NCBI GenBank assembly: GCA_944391755.1
Contig: CALXUT010000014.1
Span: 1-32,177 of the forward strand
Direction: 5' to 3'
DNA length: 32,177 nucleotides
Origin: an uncultured Clostridia bacterium
Lineage (GTDB): Bacteria > Bacillota > Clostridia > TANB77 > CAG-508
Notes under the pieces: generated by a model
Seen by the model: the letters and a program-made list of their open reading frames with translations, nothing else
The model's database searches: none
Told to the model about the DNA's origin: nothing
Part shown: positions 1-8,264 of the stretch, one piece after another
Position numbering within the stretch: position 1 is the first letter of the stretch
Layout: each line of letters starts with the position of its first letter
Position numbers and translations under genes: made by a program

Positions 1-774
1 TCCAATTCCTAATTGTCCAACTCTATTATCTCCCCATGTATATACTTTTCCTTGGTTATCTAGTGCTATTACTGTATATCCATCAAAAAAAACATCTATT
101 ATATTCTTTCCATTTAATGCACTTCCTGCTATTTCATTTATACATATTAGTTCATCACTATCCATTCCCCATATGTATACTTTCCCCTGGTTATCTATGA
201 ACCAACCATTTCCTTTTTTTCTTACTCCATTTCTTGTTATTGTTTCTGCATTTTCTTTTATTTCCAATGTATGAAATATATTTCCTTTTATAATATTGAC
301 TTGTTTTACCTTTCCTTCTGCCGTTAATACATATAAGATACCTCTTCCGTCACTTACAACCACATCTACTATTTTATTTGCTTCTTCTGGATTTAAGTTT
401 TCTACTTGTTCTATTGTTCCATCTTGATAAATTATATATTTATGATTCGTATCATTGAATATAACTTCTAAATCTTCTCCATCTTGTGTTACGGTTGTGT
501 TTCTTTTATTATTATCCAATTCTATTTGTAATTGTTCCTCTGTAACTATGCTTTCAAACATATTTTTTTGTTGACATGCTGAATAAGATAACCCCAATAT
601 TTCTTTTTCATCTGCTATTATGGTTTCTTCTCTTGATTTTTGCGCTTGAGTAATTATCCCATTTTCTCCTGTTAACATTCCTATACTTACTGCTGCTAAT
701 ATTAGTAATACTACAATGGTTACTACTAAAGCAATTAAGGTTATTCCTTGTTGTTTTCTCTTTTGTTCATTCAT
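1..774 (-). CDS. Prepilin-like protein with RCC1-type repeats (3' end outside window)
   Basis: Read from the minus strand, an open frame starts at ATG 774 behind a GGGAGGAA ribosome site and runs 258 codons to the window edge, so the C-terminus is missing. The N-terminus is MNEQKRKQQGITLIALVV followed by a hydrophobic helix (about residues 11-31). This is the class III signal of type IV pilin-like proteins, with predicted cleavage after Gly10; the usual Glu at +5 is Ala. After a helical linker come repeats of the form GKVYIWGMDSDE and GKVYTWGDNRVGQLGIG, typical of RCC1/BNR propellers. The likely product is a pilin-anchored surface protein with a beta-propeller head; its ligand is unknown. No pilus assembly genes are visible nearby. 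Confidence 0.8.
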   Translation of the reverse strand, partial: MNEQKRKQQGITLIALVVTIVVLLILAAVSIGMLTGENGIITQAQKSREETIIADEKEILGLSYSACQQKNMFESIVTEEQLQIELDNNKRNTTVTQDGEDLEVIFNDTNHKYIIYQDGTIEQVENLNPEEANKIVDVVVSDGRGILYVLTAEGKVKQVNIIKGNIFHTLEIKENAETITRNGVRKKGNGWFIDNQGKVYIWGMDSDELICINEIAGSALNGKNIIDVFFDGYTVIALDNQGKVYTWGDNRVGQLGIG

Positions 775-824
775 CTTTATTTCCTCCCATTTTCTTTTTA
801 CATATATTTTACTTTCTCTTTTTG

Positions 825-853
825 ATTATAAAATATATTTTTCTTTTTTGCAA
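825..853 (-). promoter_or_regulatory. Sigma-A-type promoter of the pilin/RCC1 gene
   Basis: On the minus strand TTGCAA (848-853) and TATAAT (825-830) are separated by 17 bp. It lies about 50 bp upstream of the start at 774. Confidence 0.6.
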
Positions 854-1055
854 TCCTTAATGATTTTAATGTATGATAAAATTATTTCTATTTTTTACTA
901 CTATTGTATAGTATGCTCAATTTTTCGTTTTATATTTTAAATTATTTATTTCAAAAAAATATTTAAAAACTCTTGTATTTCAATTACTTTATTGATATAC
1001 TTTTATCATAAATTAAAATCATTAAGGAAAATTTTTATTTCCATATAAACTTAAT
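854..1055. other. AT-rich non-coding gap
   Basis: Lies between the promoter of the pilin-like gene and the stem-loop behind the symporter gene. I see only homopolymer-rich AT sequence and no ORF with a ribosome site. Confidence 0.5.
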
Positions 1056-1088
1056 AAGCGCTATGAATATATAAAATCCATAGCGCTT
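1056..1088 (-). terminator. Stem-loop downstream of the symporter gene
   Basis: A perfect 10-bp inverted repeat, AAGCGCTATG and CATAGCGCTT, with a 13-nt loop lies 60 bp after the symporter stop. The 3' flank is only moderately U-rich on either strand, so terminator strength is uncertain. Confidence 0.5.
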
Positions 1089-1147
1089 TAAGTCCTTTAT
1101 TTTTATTATTATCTTTATTTATTATTCTATTTAAAATAAGATTTCTC

Positions 1148-2422
1148 TCATTTTATTCTTTCGTTTTCTTCTACTTTGTCAATCCATTCTTTTCCATCAA
1201 CAACTCTTGTAACCATCATAGAAGATACTGTATCTCCTACTACATTTAGCATAGTTGCTGGTGCGTCTATAATTGTAGCAATGATAGTTAAAATTGGTAA
1301 TGCTGCTACTGGATATCCCATCATAGTGATAATTAGCATTTCTGATATTGTACCACCACCAATTGGTACAGCTGTTATTAATAAATTAGCAAGTAGTGCA
1401 ACTCCTAAAACACCTAAAACATCTCCTGCAGTTGCTAAACTTGTGCCGAATAAACATACTAAAAACATGATTTTAAATACAGACCCAATAATTGATCCAT
1501 CTTTGTGGAAACTTGTTCCTAATGGAATCGTTGTTTCTGCAATGTCATCTGGTACCCCCATCTTTTTGCTGCATTCTATATTGACAGGTATACATGCTGC
1601 ACTTGAGCATGTTGCCAAAGATGTTAGTGTTGAAGGTAGAGCATTTTTCCAAAATAATCTTACTCCCTTTTTTCCACCTGCAATAAATGCATATAAGGTA
1701 TACATAATTATATAAAATGCTATACACACAACTGCATAAATAACAAATGTTTTTAAATATCCTACGACAATTGTTGAACCAAAATTTCCTACTAATGCTG
1801 CAAAGTAACATCCCAATCCAATGGGAGCATAATACATAATGATTTTTACGACATTATTCACAATATCATTTGCAGCTATTAAAAAATCAGATACTGGTTT
1901 TGCTTTTTCTCCTGACATATTGATTGCTAATCCAAATATAATAGAGAAAACTAATAGAGCAATAATATTATCTTTTGATAATAATTTTGTAAAATCATCT
2001 ACTGTTAATAGACTTACTGTTCTATCTAATATTGTAATATCTTCTTCTTCGCTTACTTCTTCATCTGTTGTCTCTTCTAAAGAAGCTCTAATTGTTTCAC
2101 CATCTTCTGGATCCACTAATTTTATAAAATATGTACTTGCAAATCCTATTAGGACTGCAATTATAGAAGTACATAAAAATACACAAATAATTGTGACCAT
2201 AATCTTACCTAATCTCTTTGGTGTTTTCATTTTTGAAATAGATGTTGTTATTGTTAAAAATATAAGTGGAATTATGATAACTAATAAAAGATTTAAGAAT
2301 AAATCTCCTAAAGGACTAAGAATAGTTGCTTTTTCTTGGAATATAATTCCTACGATTGCACCAACGATTATCGCAACTAAAAGAATAATCGTTGATTTGT
2401 AAGTTGATAAAAATTTTTTCAT
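1148..2422 (-). CDS. Dicarboxylate/amino acid:cation symporter (DAACS/SDF family)
   Basis: A 424-residue polytopic membrane protein of the glutamate-transporter fold that probably imports an amino acid with a coupled cation. The start is ATG 2422 because AGAGG sits 6 nt upstream; a TTG 18 nt earlier would swallow that site. Family hallmarks are the Ser-rich hairpin (SLATCSSAACIPVN), the TM7 motif as GTSFHKDGS in place of NMDGT, the second hairpin PIGGGTISEM, and TM8 IDAPATMLNVVGD. Asp386 and Asn393 of TM8 are kept. The position equivalent to the substrate-carboxylate arginine of GltPh is Ala389, so an acidic substrate is unlikely. An acidic loop (about 112-140) is inserted between helices. 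The gene has its own promoter and an operator-like palindrome in the leader. Substrate assignment is inference. Confidence 0.9.
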   Translation of the reverse strand: MKKFLSTYKSTIILLVAIIVGAIVGIIFQEKATILSPLGDLFLNLLLVIIIPLIFLTITTSISKMKTPKRLGKIMVTIICVFLCTSIIAVLIGFASTYFIKLVDPEDGETIRASLEETTDEEVSEEEDITILDRTVSLLTVDDFTKLLSKDNIIALLVFSIIFGLAINMSGEKAKPVSDFLIAANDIVNNVVKIIMYYAPIGLGCYFAALVGNFGSTIVVGYLKTFVIYAVVCIAFYIIMYTLYAFIAGGKKGVRLFWKNALPSTLTSLATCSSAACIPVNIECSKKMGVPDDIAETTIPLGTSFHKDGSIIGSVFKIMFLVCLFGTSLATAGDVLGVLGVALLANLLITAVPIGGGTISEMLIITMMGYPVAALPILTIIATIIDAPATMLNVVGDTVSSMMVTRVVDGKEWIDKVEENERIK

Positions 2423-2450
2423 AATACTACCTCTTTTCAAATCAAGGCAA

Positions 2451-2474
2451 CTGAAAATATAATTATATTCTCAG
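2451..2474. promoter_or_regulatory. Operator-like palindrome in the symporter leader
   Basis: The 24-nt palindrome CTGAAAATATAA/TTATATTCTCAG has one mismatched pair. It lies just downstream of the -10 box and upstream of the ribosome site, where a repressor dimer or an RNA hairpin could act. Confidence 0.4.
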
Positions 2475-2485
2475 GATTTGTGGTT

Positions 2486-2514
2486 ATTATATATTATCAT
2501 ATGATGTTTTGCAA
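2486..2514 (-). promoter_or_regulatory. Sigma-A-type promoter of the symporter gene
   Basis: TTGCAA (2509-2514), 17 bp, TATAAT (2486-2491), read on the minus strand about 64 bp before ATG 2422. Confidence 0.65.
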
Positions 2515-2560
2515 TACTTTATGAATAATTTTTCTATAAAAGCTATTTTTTTATAAAAAA

Positions 2561-3217
2561 TCATTCATTTTTCATTTCTTGCCTTACATATTTTTTATTA
2601 GAAAAAATTCTATCTAATCTTTCATCAGGATATCTTTTATCCAGAAATGCTTCTATTTTGTTATCAGCTGCTTGATTATTCATTCTTTGTTCTTGTCTTA
2701 CACTTGCCATGATAGAAATACTAATATTAAAAGTCATAAATATTACCAAAACCATTGTTATATTTTGTACAAATTTCTTTTCTAAAGAATTTTCTGCTTT
2801 TTCAATCAAAGGCAATATACCTTTTATATATAAAATTCCTGCAATTCCCCAATAACAACAATGCAATAAACTTGTTCTACCATTAATGTCAAATAATAAA
2901 TAAGAATAATCCCAAGATCTAGTACCAAAACACCATTCTTGAACCAATGAAGCAATATATTCTGTTGTTCCTCCTAATAACATGCTAACTAAAAAAACTT
3001 GTGGTAATTTTCTTATTTTCACTTTTTCAAAAAATAGATAATACACAACTCCACCAATTCCATACACAGGTGTAAATGGACCATAAATTAAACCTTGTCT
3101 TGATTCATAGTGTCCTGTTTGAAAAAACACCAAAATCGTTTCATATACATATCCCAATACACTACCTAATATAAATATTAAAAATATTCTTTCTAATGCT
3201 TTTAATGTTTTATTCAT
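2561..3217 (-). CDS. CmpB-type membrane protein (putative ABC transporter permease, PF06541-like)
   Basis: 218 residues with about five hydrophobic helices. The start ATG 3217 follows AAAGGAG. The segments GLIYGPFTPVYGIGGVVYY, TTEYIASLVQEWCFGTRSWD and INGRTSLLHCCYWGIAG match the conserved core of the Firmicute family usually named 'putative ABC transporter permease' (ABC_trans_CmpB). The transport role is nominal: no ATPase or solute-binding partner adjoins it and the family's function is unproven. After the last helix (about 155-172) a polar, basic tail of some 45 residues is probably cytoplasmic. It has its own weak promoter and appears monocistronic. Confidence 0.75.
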   Translation of the reverse strand: MNKTLKALERIFLIFILGSVLGYVYETILVFFQTGHYESRQGLIYGPFTPVYGIGGVVYYLFFEKVKIRKLPQVFLVSMLLGGTTEYIASLVQEWCFGTRSWDYSYLLFDINGRTSLLHCCYWGIAGILYIKGILPLIEKAENSLEKKFVQNITMVLVIFMTFNISISIMASVRQEQRMNNQAADNKIEAFLDKRYPDERLDRIFSNKKYVRQEMKNE

Positions 3218-3236
3218 AAATTTCTCCTTTTAGTTT

Positions 3237-3265
3237 ATTATATACTATTAGGTTTATTATTTCTA
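3237..3265 (-). promoter_or_regulatory. Candidate promoter of the CmpB-type gene
   Basis: TAGAAA (3260-3265), 17 bp, TATAAT (3237-3242) on the minus strand. The -10 is perfect; the -35 matches four of six bases. Confidence 0.45.
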
Positions 3266-3278
3266 TTAATTTACATTA

Positions 3279-3308
3279 ATATAACCTTACATTTCTGTAA
3301 GGTTATAT
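3279..3308 (-). terminator. Stem-loop ending the ABC-trx-FTR operon
   Basis: A perfect 12-bp stem, ATATAACCTTAC and GTAAGGTTATAT, with a 6-nt loop starts 2 nt after the stop of the FTR-like gene. The T-run is on the plus-strand side, so on the minus strand it may act as a 3'-end stabiliser rather than a classical terminator. Confidence 0.6.
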
Positions 3309-3310
3309 CT

Positions 3311-3490
3311 CTATTTTTTTGGTACAAATAAATTACATTTGCAAACTCCTTCTTTTACAAATTGATCACAAGGACATAATGTTGTGTCATCCACTTGTAA
3401 TCTACATGGACAATGACCATCTTTTCTATATATCCCTTCTACAATTTTCATTACATATTCTTTATCTGGATTTAAACAATATCCTTTCAT
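3311..3490 (-). CDS. Short ferredoxin:thioredoxin reductase catalytic-subunit-like protein
   Basis: A 59-residue ORF starts at ATG 3490 behind GGAGGG and begins 2 nt after the thioredoxin stop. The sequence contains GIYRKDGHCPCRLQVDDTTL, then CPC, DQFVKEGV and CKCNLF. The three paired-cysteine motifs CPC, CPC and C(K)C are those of the FTR catalytic subunit, which carries a 4Fe-4S cluster beside an active disulfide and reduces thioredoxin. The last spacing (8 residues) is canonical. The first is only 9 residues where plant and cyanobacterial enzymes have 16, and the N-terminal part is shorter. Coupling to thioredoxin supports a redox-partner role. The electron donor is unknown, and no variable-subunit gene is seen. 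Confidence 0.8.
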   Translation of the reverse strand: MKGYCLNPDKEYVMKIVEGIYRKDGHCPCRLQVDDTTLCPCDQFVKEGVCKCNLFVPKK

Positions 3491-3492
3491 CT

Positions 3493-3813
3493 TTATCCCT
3501 CCATATATTTTGACATTTCTTCTATAATTTCACTTTCACTTAAAAATCCTTCCATTCTATTCATGACTTTTCCATCTTTAAATATGATCATTGTAGGCAC
3601 TACTTGAACATCATATTTATAAGCTAGATTTTGTGCTTGGTCGACATCTACTTTTGCAATGTCAAATTCCGCTCTAGATGTAGCTATCCTTTCTAATACT
3701 GGTGATAACATTCTACATGGTCCACACCAAGTTGCAAAAAAGTCAACTAAAATTAAATCTTTAGAGTTAATTACCTCTTTCTCAAAATTTTCTTCATTTA
3801 CATGTTTTAACAT
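3493..3813 (-). CDS. trxA: Thioredoxin
   Basis: A 106-residue single-domain thioredoxin, a cytoplasmic dithiol/disulfide oxidoreductase. The active site is WCGPC at residues 29-33 after LILVDFFAT, with the cis-proline loop VVPTMIIFKDG about 40 residues later. Length and fold elements are standard. The start ATG 3813 follows AAGGAGG. It sits 27 nt after the FtsX permease stop and 2 nt before the FTR-like gene, so it is probably the third gene of an ABC-permease-trx-FTR operon. The FTR-like neighbour suggests reduction by an iron-sulfur enzyme rather than, or in addition to, an NADPH flavoenzyme; that is inference from context. Confidence 0.95.
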   Translation of the reverse strand: MLKHVNEENFEKEVINSKDLILVDFFATWCGPCRMLSPVLERIATSRAEFDIAKVDVDQAQNLAYKYDVQVVPTMIIFKDGKVMNRMEGFLSESEIIEEMSKYMEG

Positions 3814-3840
3814 AGAAATACCTCCTTTTTCATTATATGT

Positions 3841-6800
3841 TTATTCTATACTTTTTAAACTTTCTATCATATCAATTTTCTTTAATGCAAAATACGTAAC
3901 TATATTTACAATTACAGTGAATAAAATTGTTATTAGTAATGCATAAATGTAACTTATTGGGTGTACAATTTTACTAAATCTCAAGATATTGATTTCGCAA
4001 GTTCCTATTATAAAATAATTTAAAAAATATCCAAATCCTAATCCAATTGCCATTCCTATTAATGTTAATAATATTGTTTCTCTTGTTACATAATTATATA
4101 CTTCTCTATCATAAAAGCCTAAAACTTTTATTGTCGCAAGTTCTCTAATTCTTTCACTTATATTTATATTTGATAAATTATATAATACTACAAATGCTAG
4201 TAATCCAGCTGATACAATTAGTATAACTACCACATAATCTAAAGACTGTAATGTATCATCTAGTGTTTTCATTATTGTTGAGGTTCTACTGATTGATGTT
4301 ACTTCATTATCTTGCATTAATTGTGTAACTAGCTCCTCTTCTTGTTCTTCTGTTATTTCTTTATTTTGTGTTAAAACCACATTTGTATGGTAATCTTCTT
4401 GATATAAATTTTCATACATCGTTTTTGACATATACACATAATGATAAACATAATTCTCTACAATATTTGAAATTTTTACTTCATATTTTTCATTACCACT
4501 ACTTTCTAATACAATCGTATCTCCAACTTCTACCTCTAATAATTGTGCTACTTTATCTGTTATACAAATTTCATTTTCTTTTAGCTGTACTTTCTCTTCT
4601 GTATCTAAATCAATCAAATTGATTAGCCCCTCTAAGTCATCTTTAGGAACAATGATTTGTACATCTTCTCTAAAGTCTCCTTTTTCAGCTTCTGCTGAGG
4701 TCATATAGGTTTCTATTACTTTTTCAATATGTTCATTTTCTTGTAATTCTAAAATATAATTTTGTTTTTCCACCTCATCTAATTCATCTCTCAATGTAAT
4801 TTGCAAATCGTAATCAAATACTTTTTCATATTGATTTGGCAAAACTGCTTTAATAGAATCTTTTATTCCAAAGCCAGTTAAGATTAATGCTGTACAGCCA
4901 GAAATTCCAATGATTGTCATAAAAAATCTTTTCTTGTATCTAAATATATTTCTTACAGTTACTTTTTGGCTAAAGTTTAAATGTTTCCATATAAATGGTA
5001 TTTTTTCTAATAAGACTCTATTTCCCATTTTTGGTGCTTTAGGTCTCATTAAAGTGGCTGGTGCTTCTTTTAGCTCTTTTATAGTAGCATATATGGTTGC
5101 GCCTATAATACATACACAAATCCAAAATAGCCCTATTCCACCTATACCAAAATCAAATGAAAGAGAAATTTTATCTGAAAATTCATACATCATTTTATAC
5201 ATCATCCAAAGTATTGGTGGCAAAGATACAAATCCCACACACATTCCTGTTACTCCACCTATAATACTTGCTAAACTTGCATATAATAGGTATTTACTAA
5301 TAATTTGGAACTTATTATATCCTAGAGCTTTTAATGTTCCTATTTGCATTCTCTGTTCTTCAACCATTCTCGTCATTGAAGTTAATGAAATTAATGCTGC
5401 TACTAAGAAAAATACGACTGGAAAGACTCTTCCTATATTTTCTATACTTTCTGTATCTTGTATAAATCCTACATATCCTGAATTTGCATTTCTGTCTAAT
5501 ATATACCATTCTGGATTTTCTATATCATTTACTTTTTCTCTTGCATCTAATAATTCTTTTTCTGCATCTGCAATTTTTTGTTCAAATTCTTGCTTATTTT
5601 GTGCTAGTTCTTGTTCTCCATTTTGTATTTCTTGTTTTCCTTTTTCTATTTCTTCTTCTGCATCTTCAAGTTCAGCATATGTATTTGCTTTTGTTCTTTT
5701 TAAGCTTGCTTCACTATTTTGTAATTCTATTTTTGCCTGTTCAATCTGATTTCTAGCATTTTGTATTTCAGCTTTTCCACTTTCGATTCCTGCTTCTATT
5801 TGTGATATACCTTCTTCTAATGATTGTTTTGATTGATTTATTGTTTGTATCTGTGTTTCTAAATAAATCTTTTGTTGTTCATATTGCGCTTTTTCAGCTT
5901 CTGAAAGTGTTTCATCTTCTAATTTTTCAATAATCAAATTATATTGTGATTCTAGTTCTGTGAGTGTTGTATTTATTTGATTTAAATTTGATTGTAATTC
6001 TTGTTTTTGAACTTCTAATTGTGCGAAATTAATGTTTGCTTCTTCTTCTTTTGTATTTAATTCTTGCTCATTAACTTGTATTTGAGCTTTCCCATTTTCA
6101 ATTTCTTTTTCTGCATTTGCAAATTCTTTATCTGCTTTTTCTCTATTGGCTATAATTTCATTTTCTCCATCTTCAATTTCTTGTCTTGCATTTGCTAACT
6201 TTTGTTCTGCCTCCTGAATTTGCGTTTCTGCATCTTGTTTCTGTGTATTTAGTTCATTTTCTGCATCTTGAAGTTTCTCATTTGCTATATTTACTAATTC
6301 TTCTTTTCTTGCTTGTTCTCTTTTTTCTTTTATTTCTTCAATATTTTGTTTTACTTCTTCAATATAGTCTTCATATTTACTGCTTGAAGTGGTATATTGG
6401 TCTGCATCTTTTACTTTTATATAAATCTGTGTATATACATCACTTGCATTTATATTATCTTCTGGTATATACATATAATAATTTACTTTTCCAGCACCCA
6501 ATTCACTATTCCCTCTATCTCCAGAAATATATAATGGGCTTTGAACTGTACCTACTATTTTCATTTCTTGATTTTTTAAATAATCTATATTTTCACCATT
6601 ATCATTTGTGGTTTGTTCTACTTCTACGAAAATAGTATCTCCTATCTTTTTATTATTTGCTTGCAAAAAGGCTTCTTCCACTAAACATTCGTTAGTATGA
6701 TTGGGCATGCTTCCCTCTTTCAATACAGGTTTGTTTAATTCTCCAATTGTAATGAGTTTTGAAATGATTTCTTTATTATCTATTTCTATCTTTCCATCAA

Positions 6801-7071
6801 TCTCATAACTTCCATCAATTTTATCAACACCTTCTACTTGTGATAAGTGTTCTAAATCTTCTTCTGTTAATCCTAAAGTAGATATTACTTGTATATCATA
6901 AACATTTTGTTCTTTATAATATTTGTCTATTGTGTCTATCATATCTGGTGAAGAAACTCTGATTCCAGCAAAAAAACCCACTCCTAAAAAAGCCATTAAA
7001 AGTATGGAAATAAATCTTTTATATGTATTTTTTATTTCTTTTACACTATCCTTTAATAATGCTTTCTTCAT
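3841..7071 (-). CDS. ABC transporter permease, FtsX/MacB type with long coiled-coil ectodomain
   Basis: 1076 residues. An N-terminal helix (about 17-37) is followed by an extracytoplasmic MacB-like region. A very long Glu/Gln/Lys/Ala-rich coiled coil follows (about 225-545), with repeats such as AEQKLANARQEIEDGENEI. The first FtsX domain (about 550-690) holds the EEQRMQIGTLKALGYNKFQI coupling segment. A second transmembrane unit starts at about 715, has an ectodomain, and ends in a second FtsX domain (about 943-1076) with RELATIKVLGFYDREVYNYV. Two FtsX domains in one chain suggest it works without a second permease. The start ATG 7071 follows GAGGTG 14 nt after the ATPase stop. Such mechanotransducing systems export lipids or peptides or act on envelope enzymes; the substrate here is unknown. 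Confidence 0.9.
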   Translation of the reverse strand: MKKALLKDSVKEIKNTYKRFISILLMAFLGVGFFAGIRVSSPDMIDTIDKYYKEQNVYDIQVISTLGLTEEDLEHLSQVEGVDKIDGSYEIDGKIEIDNKEIISKLITIGELNKPVLKEGSMPNHTNECLVEEAFLQANNKKIGDTIFVEVEQTTNDNGENIDYLKNQEMKIVGTVQSPLYISGDRGNSELGAGKVNYYMYIPEDNINASDVYTQIYIKVKDADQYTTSSSKYEDYIEEVKQNIEEIKEKREQARKEELVNIANEKLQDAENELNTQKQDAETQIQEAEQKLANARQEIEDGENEIIANREKADKEFANAEKEIENGKAQIQVNEQELNTKEEEANINFAQLEVQKQELQSNLNQINTTLTELESQYNLIIEKLEDETLSEAEKAQYEQQKIYLETQIQTINQSKQSLEEGISQIEAGIESGKAEIQNARNQIEQAKIELQNSEASLKRTKANTYAELEDAEEEIEKGKQEIQNGEQELAQNKQEFEQKIADAEKELLDAREKVNDIENPEWYILDRNANSGYVGFIQDTESIENIGRVFPVVFFLVAALISLTSMTRMVEEQRMQIGTLKALGYNKFQIISKYLLYASLASIIGGVTGMCVGFVSLPPILWMMYKMMYEFSDKISLSFDFGIGGIGLFWICVCIIGATIYATIKELKEAPATLMRPKAPKMGNRVLLEKIPFIWKHLNFSQKVTVRNIFRYKKRFFMTIIGISGCTALILTGFGIKDSIKAVLPNQYEKVFDYDLQITLRDELDEVEKQNYILELQENEHIEKVIETYMTSAEAEKGDFREDVQIIVPKDDLEGLINLIDLDTEEKVQLKENEICITDKVAQLLEVEVGDTIVLESSGNEKYEVKISNIVENYVYHYVYMSKTMYENLYQEDYHTNVVLTQNKEITEEQEEELVTQLMQDNEVTSISRTSTIMKTLDDTLQSLDYVVVILIVSAGLLAFVVLYNLSNINISERIRELATIKVLGFYDREVYNYVTRETILLTLIGMAIGLGFGYFLNYFIIGTCEINILRFSKIVHPISYIYALLITILFTVIVNIVTYFALKKIDMIESLKSIE

Positions 7072-7085
7072 TTTTTCACCTCATA

Positions 7086-7787
7086 TTACCATTCTATTTG
7101 TTCTATTGGTAATGGATTGTTATTGATTTCTATCTTTTCAGCTGTTCCATTTTTAAAATGAATGACTTTGTCTGCCATTGGTGCTAGTGCTGTATTATGC
7201 GTTATGATTAGTACGGTCATATTTTCTTTTCTAGCGGTATCTTGTAATAATTTTAAAATTTGTTTACCTGTCTTATAATCTAAAGCTCCTGTTGGCTCAT
7301 CACATAATAATAATTTTGGATTTTTCGCGATTGCCCTTGCTATTGCAACTCTTTGTTGTTCTCCTCCTGATAATTGTGATGGAAAATTGTTTTTTCTTTC
7401 TGCTAATCCAACTTTTTCAAGTACCTCATCTGGATCTAATGAATTTTTACATATTTGTGTTGCTAATTCTACATTTTCTTTTGCAGTTAAATTTTGTACA
7501 AGATTATAAAATTGAAATACAAATCCAATATCTTCTCTTCTATATTTTATTAATTCTTTATTTTTTAATTTTGTTACTCTTTTTCCATCTACAATGACTT
7601 CTCCTGATGTTGCACTATCCATTCCTCCTAATATGTTTAGAGTTGTTGTTTTTCCTGCTCCTGAAGGACCTACAATAACGACCAATTCACCTTCTTCTAC
7701 TGAAAAATTCGTATTCTCTAATGCCTTTATTTTTATTTCTCCCATTTTATATTCTTTACATACATTTTTAAATTCTATATATGGCAT
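7086..7787 (-). CDS. ABC transporter ATP-binding protein (LolD/MacB family)
   Basis: 233 residues, the ATPase that drives the FtsX permease encoded 14 nt downstream. It has Walker A GPSGAGKTT (40-48), the Q-loop around FVFQFYNLV, signature LSGGEQQR (139-146), Walker B LLLCDEPTGALD (159-170) and H-loop His197. The TGALD D-loop and the short length place it in the MacB/LolD/FtsE-like group that pairs with FtsX-type permeases. The start ATG 7787 follows GGAGG. It is the first gene of the operon and has an extended -10 promoter. The pairing is clear; the exported substrate is not. Confidence 0.95.
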   Translation of the reverse strand: MPYIEFKNVCKEYKMGEIKIKALENTNFSVEEGELVVIVGPSGAGKTTTLNILGGMDSATSGEVIVDGKRVTKLKNKELIKYRREDIGFVFQFYNLVQNLTAKENVELATQICKNSLDPDEVLEKVGLAERKNNFPSQLSGGEQQRVAIARAIAKNPKLLLCDEPTGALDYKTGKQILKLLQDTARKENMTVLIITHNTALAPMADKVIHFKNGTAEKIEINNNPLPIEQIEW

Positions 7788-7817
7788 ATTTTTTCCTCCA
7801 TTACTTTTTTCAATGTG

Positions 7818-7846
7818 ATTATATCATGTTTTTTTCATAATTGCAC
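7818..7846 (-). promoter_or_regulatory. Extended -10 promoter of the ABC-trx-FTR operon
   Basis: On the minus strand TGATATAAT gives an extended -10 (7818-7826), with a weak -35 GTGCAA (7841-7846) 17 bp upstream. Confidence 0.55.
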
Positions 7847-7885
7847 TATTTATAAAAAAATATAATCTTAATTTTTTCTTTTTAA

Positions 7886-7914
7886 TTGACTTTTTTTTTC
7901 AACTTTGGTATGAT
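7886..7914 (+). promoter_or_regulatory. Promoter of the small envelope-protein gene
   Basis: TTGACT (7886-7891), 17 bp, TATGAT (7909-7914) with TGG directly before it as an extended -10. It lies about 57 bp before ATG 7971, back to back with the ABC promoter. Confidence 0.65.
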
Positions 7915-7970
7915 TATACTATAAATTTGAAAATTAACTATTAATAAATTTCTTAGGAGGATATTCACAA

Positions 7971-8264
7971 ATGTCAAAATTAATTAAATTTATTTTTATT
8001 TTAGTAATTGTATTCTTATTAATATCAAGTTGTACTTATACATTTGCAGCAGTAGATATGAATCTTAATAGTTCAAATACTTCTAATACAGCTAGTACTT
8101 CAAATACTTCTTCTAGTGGTAGTTCTTCTTCTACTCTTTCATCAACAGTTACTACTACTGATTTTGATTTGGAATTGACAAATATTTTAAGTATATGTTT
8201 AATTGTTGTTGGCATTTTACTTATTTTATTAGGAATTGCCATTTTAATCAGATTAAAAAAATAG
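7971..8264 (+). CDS. Small Ser/Thr-rich membrane or lipoprotein
   Basis: 97 residues, not recognised as a named family. ATG 7971 follows AGGAGG with a spacing of about 11 nt. An N-terminal hydrophobic stretch (4-20) ends in LLISSC, a passable lipobox with Cys21; cleavage after TFA by the ordinary signal peptidase is the alternative. Residues 30-65 are almost wholly Ser, Thr and Asn (SNTSNTASTSNTSSSGSSSS) and look like a flexible, possibly glycosylated, stalk. A second hydrophobic helix (about 72-93) ends in RLKK. It is transcribed alone, divergent from the ABC operon, with a strong promoter and a tight terminator. That arrangement suggests a real, well-expressed envelope protein of unknown function. 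Confidence 0.75.
   Translation: MSKLIKFIFILVIVFLLISSCTYTFAAVDMNLNSSNTSNTASTSNTSSSGSSSSTLSSTVTTTDFDLELTNILSICLIVVGILLILLGIAILIRLKK

Noticed and set aside
2423..2440. Longer symporter start at TTG 2440
   Set aside because: It would place the AGAGG ribosome site inside the coding region; ATG 2422 is correctly spaced from it.
4368..7126. Plus-strand ORFs opposite the ABC permease
   Set aside because: They are Leu/Phe/Ser-rich mirror images of the Glu/Lys/Gln-rich coiled coil, without ribosome sites.
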